Source: Anas platyrhynchos (Eukaryota > Chordata > Aves > Anseriformes > Anatidae). From it: 64,000 nt of DNA. Below the pieces are notes generated by a model that was not told the DNA's origin, did not search any database, and saw only the letters and a list, made by a program, of their open reading frames with translations. The first letter of the stretch is position 1. Each line of letters begins with the position of its first letter. Shown in pieces: positions 27,739-41,000 of the stretch. The stretch covers positions 48,585,501 through 48,649,500 of the forward strand of contig NC_092591.1 in assembly GCF_047663525.1 (NCBI RefSeq), in the 5' to 3' direction. The position numbers were made by a program, and so were the translations under genes.

Positions 27739-28186
27739 GCACTCTATAAAACTTCTTGTTATAATCAAGAAGCCAATAAACAGTAATAGCTGAATATTCC
27801 TTTAAAATGTATAGTTTAACTCTTAAAATAAAATTTATTTAGAAAAGATATCATTTACAACCCATTCAGTAGTAATCAATCATTATGTACTCACAAACAA
27901 TATTAAATAACTTGTATGCAGCAGTTTCTTTATAGGGCAAATGAGGGAAATATTTTCTCCTTAGCAAATATAATACCCCACTGTTAAAGAGCAATTCAAA
28001 TCAACTTTGGAGCAACTGTGATATACACAAATTTCTTACAAGAAGCTCAAGATTCATGTAGTGTAACAAGAATATATACAACTGTGTCCAGTGCATAGCT
28101 TAACAGCAGCATGTGAAAAGTCTATTATCTTCAATTGGCACACCATTACCTATAGGAAAATAATTTACCCAGAAAATGCAGTGCAT

Positions 28187-31100
28187 TCAGAGAACACCAG
28201 TGAGGCACAGTAAAACGACAAGATGTAGTGTAACTAAATATGTAAGGAATAAATAGCGGGATTTTGCTCTGGACGTCAGCAGCTTAGAACAGTAAAGACT
28301 TCGTCCTCGAAGCCATCTTCTAAAGGAAAGGGCTCCTCCTTTCACCTGGTTAGGAAACAAAAAACTTCAAGTAAGTGTTCATGCATACAGAAGAGAAGAA
28401 TCTCTAGTTTTTAGAAGAATCTCTAGAACCTATTTTTCCGAGGCACTCTAAGCCCTCAAACTCTGATATGCAGCAATGGATGCCACAGCAAAGGCCATAA
28501 GTATAGGTTATTTAAAGATAAAATTGAAACAGTAATAAATGGAGGAAGAATGGATATAAGGTAGTTGTGCATTATGTAATTACATATGCATTCTAAAGAT
28601 GAGGATGTATAATTATATACACACACATTTTATTTAATGGCCACATGTGTAACAAAATTACACTCTTAGACTATTTATATTTTAATTCGAACATATGTAA
28701 TTAGTTACGTGCCATAGTTTATGCAGCTGCCTATATTTGACCCATCATCCACAACCCTGACAGAACGAAGTATTTTCATTATCTACTTCGCTATGTTGAA
28801 TGGACCTCTCCATAGCCAACACATCCCCATGATATGTAAAAAAGAGTACTTCACAGAGAGCTTTTCAGAGTCAAGGCAGATTAGAGAAGTAGCTGCTTGA
28901 CACTAGTGTTTACATACAAAGAAGACAACCCAAATCAGTGATTCCCAGTGACTCAGAAGGGAAATCTGCACTTCAAAAATGAGTAAGTTGAAAGAGACAG
29001 AGGCATAGCAGAAGGAAGACAAGAGAAAGGAAATAGTACCGTGGGAGGAAATAATGAACTGTGCTGCCTTCTGTCCTATCTGCAATTAGCAGTACACAAT
29101 TAGCACACTACATATGTAGATTAGAATTTGGGGTTTTTTAAAAGTTTTTCATTCACTTACCTTTCGTACAATAACATGTTCACTAGGATTGATGATTAAG
29201 GCTTCCCTTTCCTCCTCAGTTTCCATCTGAACAGTGTATTCTCTAGGTACAGACCTGTAACTACTTACTTCAAATCTAGGGGAAAAGTAAAGGGAGACAA
29301 TGAAATACTGAATTATCTTTCCTAATTCCAAATTAACATAAGAAACATTATTTTATACACTTACATTACGGGGAGAAGCTCCCCACAAAAAGCAGTAAAA
29401 TTCCGTTTATGTTGCCAAGTCATCTTCAGTCTCCATTTGCAATCTACTCTCAAGGTGTTTCATTTATTCAGAATAACCCTCACCATTGCTAGCTGATTAG
29501 TGATTTTCATATGATGATAATGATGGAGATTTTATTCAGGCAGATGGATAATATTTTAAATCTAAAATGTGACCGTACTAAAGCTGCTGTCAGTATATTT
29601 CTTCTGACTCAAAAAAAAAAAAAAAAAAAAAAAAAAAAAGCCATCAAAATCAGAGGCCATTAACACTTTCTTGATCCATTGAGTTAGAATCAGCTTTTTA
29701 ACACAGTCACGCATGAATTTTCTTTGCTTCAGGTACCATAGACTTGTAGACTTACAAACTGATTCTGTTATCAGAAATCTAATACGCACAGGTAAACTTA
29801 TCACTAATCTCACTAAAAATAAAGGGCAAACTAAGGAATCTGACACAGTTTTCCAGTTCTGTAGTACACTTTGCATTTATTCCAGACCTACTGTAAATGA
29901 AGACCTCTATATTGATTCATCCAAAGGGAATTGGAACCAGAAGAGGAACCAGAGGGGAAAGATGGCTTAAGTTTTCTGAACACGCAGGTTATTTCATACT
30001 CAAGTAAGCATAAACACTTATGTGATACAGCAATCTGTCGTATACCCTTAAAATCAAAAAATCATGTTTTACAGGATTATTTACCTGTTACTTAGCTCTT
30101 CAGAGAGTCCAAGAGCTTCTTCTGCAGCTTCTCTCCTTCTCTTCTCTTCTGACAGTGTTTCTGTCAGCTGTGAGAGAGCCTGCTGCACTGAATCATATTG
30201 TTGCTCAGTCTCTGCAAGCCTATAACAAAATGAAATATGAACTCATATTTTATCTACCGAAAGAGGTTTTTTTTTTTTTTTTAAATCGCTTAATGTTCTG
30301 TTTGTGGTAAAGACTTAATTAGAATGAGACACTTCAGATTAGATATTTAAATAAAGTCACCAATAAGTACATATCTTTACAAAACTAACCCACAAATACT
30401 ACCAAATAATAATTCAAGAATGAGACTGATTCCTCTAATCCACTGTAAATCCACACCTTTCTCTTTCCCCTAAAAATACTTCAGAGAGAGAAAAGCATTA
30501 CTTTTGCACTTACAACGCAGCTTTCAGGAAACCAATATTGCTAATACACACTCTCAGTCCTCACCTTTTTCTGAGTTCATTTAGCTCCATATTGTCTATT
30601 TCAACAATAACTGCAGATCTTTCCTGTGGTGCTCCAGGGGGAACTTCGGCTCTAGTTTCATCCTAGAAAATATTAAAGGGGAAAAAAAGCTACTCACCAT
30701 TTTTCTACTTGTAAAAATCTTTATATCAATTAAAGAAGCTATAACCACCATAAAGCAGTGGAACAAAACACTGTTGTGTCATTTGAACATTTAATTTCCG
30801 CAGCTGCAATTTTCCAAACCTGTTTTCTAACAGAAAGTTGAAGACTATGACTGTGTGTACTGCCAGTCTTGGAAAATACACGTACACTGCATAACACAGC
30901 AATTCGAGCTATGTCTGCAGTGCAATAAATACATTTCCAAATCCACATAGTAACATAGCATTGACCATAGTTTCATAAAAAATGCAGCTATTACACTAAC
31001 AGAATCTGAAACAAAATATGTGTGGTATCTCATCATGCCATGTAGACATGCCAGTTCATGCTGAAGTAGCAGAAATATTCTGCAGAGTATTGAATCCTTT

Positions 31101-34100
31101 TTCTCACATCTGTGAACTCCACTCCAGGAACAGAAATCCCCCCATTAATATAGTCACAGAATCATAGAATACCCTGAACTGGAATGGACCCACAAGGATC
31201 ACTGAGTTCAAATCCTGGCTCCACACAAAAATCAGACCAAATGTCTAAGAGCACTGTTCAAACACTTCTTGTACTTGGTAGGCTCAGTGCTGTGAACACA
31301 ACCCTGGGGAGCCTGTCCCAGTGCCCGACCACCCTCTGGGTGCAAAACCTTTCCTTAACCCCCAGCCTGACCCTCCCCTGTCCCAGCTCCATGCCGTTCC
31401 CTTGGGTCCTGTCGCTGTCCCCAGAGAGCAGACCTCAGCACCTGCCCCTCCGCTCCCCTCGTGAGGGAGCTGCAGGCTGCGAATGAGGCCTCCCCTTTGT
31501 GTGCTCTGCTTTGGGCTGAACAAACCAAGTGACCTCAGCTGCTCCTCATACATCTTGCCCTCCAAACCCTTCACCATCTTCACAGCCTTCCTTTAGATGC
31601 TCTCTAATATTTTTTCTTATAATATAGCACCCAAAACTCCACATAGTACTCCTGATGATATCCTCTGACTATCCTGACTAGTTACTGCAGCACTACCTGC
31701 CCAGTTTGCTGCTATATGGTATAAAACAAATAGCACAACAGATATACTAGGACATGCAGTAGGACTAGGACAAGTCATGAGCAAGCTAGGATTACCAGTT
31801 GGAGCGGCACTGATTAACTGCCCAGGAGTAGATGGCTATATCTATGTGAAGAACGAGTGGTACTATGAGTCTGAATAAGGTAAGTCTCCCTTTTGTTCTC
31901 TCTCAGATAATCTATGCCTAACATAAAGCTTATGGCATCCTTATTAGTAATGTTTAAATTCAGAGCTAGTGAGCTTTATGCAGTGTGGAAGCACTGAGAA
32001 CTGTGTTGAAACAGCCTATTGCTTTACAATCAACCAGGAGATAACAAGGGGGGATTCATTTATTTTACAGTTGACAATTCTCTCTAGATAATTTCCATTT
32101 CTGGAAGAATACGGATTGTTTTATATATAGGTCATCATAATATTGTAAGGTCTTTCGTTAATCACTCATTATTGAGCAAGCAAGGCAGTACAGGAAAACA
32201 CTTCATATTGAAGGGATCATAAAGGAATAATCTTACATATGTATATGACAGGTTGCAGAGGGTACTGAAATGCTGAACTGTTTACATAGATCTTACTTCT
32301 CAAAGTATTACCCAAAGACCTTGCAAAATGATTCATGACTGCTGTGAAAGTATCACCAAACCTTGCTAATCCAATGATTAGTGATCATTCAATTACATCT
32401 ACCAGCTGTAGACTAATTCAAAAATACCTCAAAATGAAAAAGTGTCAGTACAGATCTTCCTTAAATTAAAAGTTAAATAAAAATATCTTTATAGCAATAA
32501 AGACAGTTATCTTCAGTGCATCATAGACTAGCAGAAGTATTGAATCAGTAGAACAGGAAGTATTTACTGTATTTAAAATTTATTATTTATTAATAAACAC
32601 TTTGTTTGTTTGTTTGTTTGTTTAGCACAAAAAACAGCAAAAGCATGAGCAAAGAAGAAAGAACCCTAAAAACTTCTCCATATGTTCATTTACCTGAACA
32701 GTGCCTTGGAAAGATGTCACTTGCATTGTCTGATATTCTCTCTCCAGCCTTAAATAACGATTCTGCAAATCAGTATAACGAAGCTGGTTATCCCTCAGAG
32801 TCTGAGACAGAGTCTTCAACTGGGCAGACAAGACAGCATTCTCTTCTGCTGACTGCACAACCTGAAAGAAATTAATATTTTAATTAAGAAAGAAAAAAAG
32901 GAATTATCTCCTCCAGGAAATTACTACAGATTTGAGACCTGTTGTTGAATATAATTGTGTACTGTTTTCAAAATTGCATCAATTTTTTGGCAAGGTCATT
33001 TTGGTTAGATTTAACTATCTATTTTACGAGCAGCAGAAATAATAAAACCTGCATATTGGTTTTCTCTGTAATCTATATGACAAAAGGCTAACTGCAGCTT
33101 TTACCCAATGCTTTCCTCCCCATGTTTGCTATGACATCCCTGTGTGGCCAAGTACAGTATACATAGCTCCGACTTCAGGACAATGAATATAGCTAAGTAA
33201 ATTGAACAGTATAAACATGTTCATCAGGCAATCAAGGAATGTACAGATGTTGAGTTTTCATCTTTTCAAAAACAGAACAGTAATTTGGGTCTCCACCCTT
33301 TACCCACATACTCATCTTGTGGGAGCTTGAGATTACTATGCCCGTTTTAAAATTTTGTTGAAATTGTTCTTAGATTCATAAAACGTTTGGGTGAAGCAGA
33401 GAAAACAGACACAATCACAGATGAAAGGTAACATAAACCTAATTTTCTCTGCATACCAGACTACATGAAGCAAGATAACTGTTTAGGGAATTTCCAAGAA
33501 CGTTTACAAACTTCTGCTAACAAAACTGAACACACATGCACACACATGCACCCCCCACATCTTAACAGCCACATAAGGGTTCATAAAGACACTGTGAAGA
33601 AACATTTTTGAGGTTTTTAATATTTGGTATGAGATAGCTAAAATCTTGTTCCAGCTAAGACAGACATCTGTTTCTGTCTAATGAAAAATACTTTGAGTTC
33701 AAGTTCAGCAATGTCTCTTTAGAATGCAGATTCAAATAAACTTATCTCACTCGAATAAGTAGTCAGGAAGGCTGCAGCATCACACTGAGCTTAAGTTTGC
33801 AATTTGTAGTCTGAGCCAAATGGGATGTTATGAAGAACCTAAGTTTTAAAGCACTCTAAGTTTCAATTACGTGAGATACCACCAGTTCAGCAGTACTTAC
33901 ATGTTGACAACGCTCAAATTCAAATTAACTCTTTAGGATGACAGTTGTTGTTTTAAGTTACCTTTGAATTAATCTGATGTAAATGCAGATCCTTCTGGTG
34001 CATCTCCTGAAGACAGCGCTGTAGCTCATTTTGAAGTTGATTCTTCTCAGCCAAGACATGTTTGATTTCCTCAGGGTTGTCTGCACTTCCAGCAAGGGAG

Positions 34101-37100
34101 GCAGTTTCTAAAACCTTAAAAAGTATCACCATATTCAACGGTAAATAACATAGGAATTTTTATAAATAGTATACAATTTCAACACTAAATACGTATGGAC
34201 TACACAACGATATCCTTTTCACAAGATCATTTCATTCTCACAAGTTAATCTTGCATTTGCAAGAGGCTTTACTGACATAAATATGTACTACTAAATATTT
34301 TCAACTTAAAACTTCAATACAAAAAAAAAAAAATACCATGAAGAAACATGCCAACTAAATTGTACATTTGCAAATAGCATGAAGCACAGAAGTGGAAAAA
34401 CAGTAAAGCCAGATGAACAAAATACACCTTTTAAAATCTATTTTCTCATTAATGTAGGATATTCATAACAAGGTAAAAAAAATGGCTATTTTCTAAATAT
34501 GAATTTAAAGCTGAAAGTCCATTTTTCAAAAATAATTAAACTCTATCACTGATTGAAAAGGACAAAGTTGTAAGTATCTAGCAGGCCAACATTGTGATGT
34601 TGATCTGATATAATGAAGGAAAGCAGTCTGCCTCCAATGGTTTCTGGAATCTATCTTCTTATAAAATCATGAAATAAAGACTTGTACCACATAAAATATT
34701 CCATAACCCAACGGACATTATGGTTCAACAGCTTTGATATATTGTTTTAAAAATGAAAAATGAACAGCATATGATAGGCATAATTTGACCAGCTAAAATG
34801 TTATTTTTAATAAAATACAAGGAAGATAGCCCATCTCTACTTCCTTTGGCACAGAAAAGGCAAATAAAATATTACTTTCCTCAAATCTTTAATGATAATC
34901 TGCAAAAACAGACAGGAGACAGCTGATTAACTCTAATAACATGCAAAGACTCAGTGGCCAATAAATACATTGTTGGCACCCTACAAATAATAGTACAACA
35001 TCCTACTCTCTTTCAAACATGTGCCACAGGAACAACTAGTGACACTGGTTTTACAATAGTGCAACTGCAAATGACACCAAATTGGCAAAAGAAACCAGAA
35101 TTATAGACCCAGAATTTCCAGAGTTATATTCTCACTCATGGGCATAGCACGTTTCATCTCAGCTACTACTTAAGTATTCTTCTGTGAGCTGTCTGAAACT
35201 TCCCTGCTCTCTTCTTGATTTTATAGAATTAACCGAGAAAGCTGTAAACTATATTAGTTCTTTTTCTTTCCATTATCTATCCCTGTATTTATCAATACCA
35301 GCTCTGCTGCTGAACCAAATTCCTTCTCATTCATCTAGTTTGAACTTCTTCATATCGTATTCTGGATTTAACTAACCTAAAACAGTCACTTGGAAGATAA
35401 CTTAAGTAATCCACTAACAGCAGCAACTCAGTCAGGTACAAATACCATTACAATTCAACCATAGTAAATTGTTACTCCTTTCTGGCTAAGACTCAGTAAG
35501 TATTCCTGGTTTGTAGCAGTCCTTCACCTTTTCCTTTACAACTACATTATTTCTTTATGTAAGTTCTTTCAATGTTTTTTGACCATTGCAATATATCGTA
35601 TCAGCAAGTTTTTTATTTTATAATTGCAAAATAAACTTTTTTATTGTTTAAAAGAAGTTGATCAACATCAGACTCCATTAAAAACTGTTTTAAATTATTG
35701 CAACTCCTTTGCTTGGAATCAAGACCTCTAAGATCATCAAGTCCAACCACTAACCAAGCACTGCCAAACCTACCACCAAATCATGCCCCTAGGCACCACA
35801 TCTACTACACATCTTTTAAATACCTCCTGGGATGCTAACTCAACTACTTCCCTGGGCAGCCTGTTCCATTCACAACCCTTTCAGTGAATAAATTTTTCTG
35901 AATATCCAACCTAAACCTCTTGTACTATCACTTGATGATTGGGAGAAAAGATCAACCCCCGACATTGCTATAATTTTCTTTGAGGTAGTTGTAGAGAGCA
36001 ATAAGGTCTCCCCTGAGCCTCCTTTTCTCTAGGCTAAACAATCCCAGTTCCCTCAGCTGCTCCTCACAGGACTTGTTCTCTAGACTCTTCACCAGGTTCA
36101 TTGCCCTTCTTTGGACGTGCTCCACCACCTCAATGTCCTTCCTGTAGTGAGATAGTTGTAGTTCACTGATTTGACTGACCCCAGAAGTACTGAAATACAG
36201 TTAATGCACCCATTAGCATCCCACCCTTCACTATCATATACAATATAGTTCTCATTTAGGAAGTGTGCTGTACAATAAATCAATTGAAGCAGATTAGTGC
36301 TACCTGCCACGTTTTATTTGTTTACCTTGACTGGGTAATTGCCGCTGGTGGAGACTGATTTCTTAACAATCAAATCTTCTTGCAGCTTCTGTAGTTCTGC
36401 AATCTGTCGGTCTTTCTCAGCAACTGTCATTTGACATTGATTTCGTAGTGCCTCGGACTCTGAGAGGAGGAGGCTTTTTTCCGTTCTGAACATAAAATAA
36501 CAAACTAGCCATTAAATAACAACAAACTATAGACAAGTCAATGAGAATGATAAAGTTGTCCTAATTGTTATTTCTAAAATAAATAATAGCAGTTTTTAAA
36601 CAATTATATGTAAATATGGTCCATTTTATGAACATTCTCATGCATATTTCAGTTTGAAGAGGTCTACTTTAAAAAAAAGCTTTGAAAGTGATATCATCAT
36701 GTTTTCTTCATTGGATTGGAGACAAGAGTCTACTGTCTTTAAAGATAATAATATTTCTTTATGCAATACATACTTGAGCTATCTAAAGAATAATGTTGGG
36801 CAGCAGAGCAACCCTAGGTTATAGTAGTGTTGAGTACTGCTCAAGATATACAGTCTATTCCATTTCAAACAACGTAAATTTGAAGAGGAGTGCCTAGACT
36901 CAAAATACTATTAAATAAGCAAACACATCACATCTCCAGAAAGTGCTGTCATAATACAAATGAAATTACAAAGGGCATAACATCAATTTAAAATACGCTT
37001 TCGAAGTTTAGAAAAATACTTGGAAAAAACTGTCAACCTGTCAAGTCTACTAATTAGTACATGGTTTGAATTATCTCATGCTAACTTGCTCACATTTGCA

Positions 37101-38095
37101 AAGAAAAATGTGGGGCTGGCCTTCTGATCTACATCCCCCCTCCACACACACACCCTTCTCTAGTATAAAACAGGTATTATCTGACAGAGGCTTTAATGGC
37201 ATAAATTGTACTACAGACAGTAAAATACAGTAAGGCACTAGGGATACTGCCTACTAGCCTGAAATCCAAACAAAATTATTTTCACTGAACTGATGATAAC
37301 ATGTTTTCACACTTCGAATCACCTCCAACTAGTTTAAAACTTGAACAGTCTAGGACAACCAAATACTGATCTGTCTCTACTGAGTGCCACTTAAAAATGC
37401 CTACTACCTTCTTTGAACGCAGACCTCATATGGTATTCACAGAAAGGCATCACATTATTCATTTCACACAGATAGTGCAAGATGTGAATAATGTTGAAGT
37501 GAACCCTTCAATCTACAAAAATATTGCTCAAATGTGAAATGAAGTTAATTTTCAATATGTAGTTGGCTCACACTTGCAATATTTCAGATGTCTATTAAAA
37601 AAAATGGAGAAAACATTCAGCCATCCCAATGGTTACTCTTACTGAGAAGAGAATATGATACAACGCATAGAAATATGATTCTTAAACTGTGATTTCATAT
37701 ACCCAAGTCACCAGCTGGAGAGAAAACATTCATTCAAGATTGATTGAAATTTTGCATAAACAAAGAGATCACTACATAAGATTACAAAGATAAATGGGAA
37801 GAAAGAGAACTGTGTGAAGTTGACTGTGAATATTATGGAAATATTCTTCTGGTAGACAATGCATAATATTCTGTGTCAGTTTACTGTCAGGTTGCGAAGA
37901 CATTGAGGAATTCTAAACAAAATCCATCTGTATTATTTGTTACCTCAATCCAGCAAGCTCACTCTGGTATGATGCAATCTCTCTCTCGGTTTCTGCTTGG
38001 AAGGCTTTTGTCTGATGTAATGCCTTCTCCAACTCATCAACCTTGGTCTTCAGTTTTGATATTTCAACAGCTGCAAGGCTGGCTCCTTCTTTAGC
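28187..38095 (-). CDS. GOLGB1: Eight C-terminal exons of the giantin gene, with membrane anchor
   Basis: These exons encode 379 residues and the stop codon. Block order matches the human C-terminus: [14 protein letters not shown] (human has IHQKELRIQQLNSN), [23 protein letters not shown] (human VAPGAPQEK), [24 protein letters not shown]. The last exon (28187-28345) encodes 52 residues: a basic stretch ([15 protein letters not shown]), then RAKSR, then about 22 hydrophobic residues ending CLTGVL, against CFTGHL in human giantin. This is a tail-type anchor putting nearly the whole protein in the cytosol. The acidic stretch [16 protein letters not shown] lies just before the anchor. Introns here host both CR1 fragments. 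Confidence 0.93.
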
Positions 38096-41000
38096 CTACA
38101 TTTAATAAACATGATTAGTGAGCTGGAATGAAAAATATGTGCTTGAAGCTCTATTAGTGTTAGAATTCTAGAACAGAATTATGGTTTTTTGTTTGTTTGT
38201 TTTTTTCCCATTTGCTCTTCTTTAACAGGATAACTACCTTAACTATCAAAATTGTGAGCATGTCTTCTCTAGTCATACTATGCTTTCTTGGCACTTGCAT
38301 AAATCTTGACGTTAAACTTCAGAATCCATAATGTCTCTAAGTATTAAAAAAAACACACACTGATGTAGCTATTTAAAACTTACCAATCTTTCCCAATTGA
38401 TCTGAGGCCTATCCAAATTACTTTTAAAAGAATTTATCTCACCGATGCTGTTGCAAGCAATGGGAAACGAAGCTGTTCCCTGTTTAGTTTCAGAAACTAC
38501 CTTCTGTTTGCTGAGTTCCTGCAGCAATTTGTCTCGGTCATCCTGAAGACTGGCCATAGCCTTGGAAAACGCTTCAATCTGGTGAACATAATTCCCACAC
38601 TCAGATGACAGTCTGCTAATCTCCAACTCATGGGTGACTAATGTCCTACAAAGATTTTCAATTTCATCACCAATCTGATGAAGTGTAACCTTATTTGCAG
38701 CATCAAAATGCACCTTATTCAGAAGACCATTTTCTTTGAGCATACTGACAAGATGTGATTTAAAGGAATCCAATTCAGCTTCAAGTTCGTCTCCTTTCTT
38801 TTTTTCGGACTTGAGTTCTGATGTGTATTTGCTCTGAAGTATCTTTAAGTCCTCTATTATCCTATCTCTGTCATTTTGTAGAGCAGTCATTGCTTTCCCA
38901 AAGGCCTCATTTTGGGATCTCAGCTCTCTATTCTGAGATTGAATATCTAGTATTACCTCCGTTAAAGCATCAGGTTCATCTCCATGCTCAGGTGTCAAAA
39001 GAGTCTTACTGTATTCCCCATCTGCATTTCTGCCTACTGATTTCTGGACTTCCTGAATCCTCTTCTGAAGTTTTGCTCCATACAGTCCATCAGATACACA
39101 TTCGTTTTTCTGAACACTACCACTAGTTAACAATTTCTCTCCAGATTCAGAAACAAGTTTCTCCTTGTTTAATGATACAATTAAAGATTCTAAATCATTT
39201 ACTTTAGACACTAATTTTTTATTTTCATGTTCCAGAGATATAGCAGTGTCTGTTTGCAGTTGATTGGATAGTTGCATGTCTTTTATTTGCTTTTGAAGAT
39301 CGTATTTTTCTTTTTCAAGGCCTTTAATAAAATCCAATTTCTGTTTAAGTAAGTCTTTCAGTTGATGATCTTTCAGAGATAAAACTTGGTTAAGATCTTC
39401 CCTATACTTAATTAGCTGTGCACTTAACATTGCATTTTCAGAATGAAGATCATCTATCTGATTGAGAAGTATCCTTAATTCTTGTTTCAAAGCATTATTT
39501 TCACTTGCATTGCCAACTATAAGACTGTCCCGCTCATGTAAGACATTTTGGTGAAGATGTTCCAACTCTTTGTATTTAGAAAAAAGATCATCCCGATCAT
39601 TCTGAAGAGATGACATTGATCTTTTAAAAGCATCTATTTCACTGGCAATTGCAGCCTTATCTTGATCTGCTTTATCTGCTTTCATCTGGAGATTTCTTAG
39701 TTCATTTTCCATCCTCTGACAGGACTCCTCAGATTGTTCTCTCTCCCTCTGCAGAGACCTTAACTGAAGTTCATATTCTTTGATCTGTTCTCTATGTTGA
39801 GTCTGTACCTGAACCAGATAGTCAGAAATTTCATCACCTTTTGAAGAAATAAGTAAAGAAATTTCTTTATCTTTATTATTTAGCATGATTTTCATTTGCT
39901 CAGAAATGGTAATCTGCTTTTCCAATTCAGCATTAATTTTTTCCTTTTCAGCTAGAAGCTGTTGCAATTCTTGTTCTTGTCTTGTAAAATTACTTTCCAG
40001 TGCTTTTATCTCTCTTCCTGCACTTTTACTATTCTCTATGAGATGATTAAGAGAATTATTTTCTTTAAGGAGTGCTTGCAAAGCTTCTTCTTTTGACTGA
40101 AGAGCACTTTCCAATTCTTGCTGCCTGTTAAAAAAAGAGGTATTCTCTTCTTTTATTTTGCAGAGCTCTTCATGCCGTTGTGTATCAGCAGATTTTTGCC
40201 TCAAGTACAGTTCATCCTTTGTTTCCTCTACTACAGAATATTTGATATTCAGTTCTTGAATCTGAGTCATTTTGTCTTTCAGTTCATCTTGTAAAGTCAT
40301 TATCCTTTTATTACTGTCTTCTATCTGTTTCTCTTTACTTTGGATGGCCTCTTTGAACTGCATTTCCCAGGTCTTCATTTCCGTGATTACCCTATCCCGG
40401 TCATTTTGAAGAGAGGACATACACTTTGCAAAAGCAGCTAATCGTGCCAAAGCTGCATTCAAATCTGCCTGAAGTTTCTTGTTTTGAGAATCCTTAAAGT
40501 TAACTTCCTCTTGCAATGCATGAATCTCACTAACTGCCCTGTCTTTTTCTCTCTGAAGGGCACTATGTCTTTCCTCCAGGTTCAAAAACTCTCTTTTGTG
40601 AACCGATTTTGATTGTTGAAGATTAAGTTCCAATTCTGTCACATGTTCTCTCTTTTGGATTTGTAGTTCATCTTCTTTCTTCTTAAGTTCTTTTCTCCAA
40701 TTTAGATTCTCGGCTGTAAGCCTGTCCACTTCATTCTTTGACTGATCCAACAAGCTCACCTGTGAAGAAAGCTTTTCATTGAGATGGTTTATTTCTTCAT
40801 TTGATTTGGCAAGCTTTTCCGACATATTAGTTAAGTCCTTTTCAAATTTCTCACTTTTTGACTGTGACAGTTTCACAGATCTTTCTAAATCCAGGATCAA
40901 CTCCTGGAGTTTTATAGAATCCTTTTGCAAATGGTTGATCTCTTGCTGTTTCTCCTTTAAGAGTTCTTGTAATTCTTTTGTTTTGTTTTTACTTCCACTA

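Noticed and set aside
29611..29639. A29 as the tail of a retrocopied gene or short interspersed element
   Set aside because: No transcript-like or element-like sequence could be recognised upstream and no target-site duplication was evident.
31184..31583. Overlapping 99-100-codon frames on both strands, GC- and Pro-rich
   Set aside because: They lie wholly inside the CR1 fragment; the frames come from its GC-rich sequence, not from a gene.
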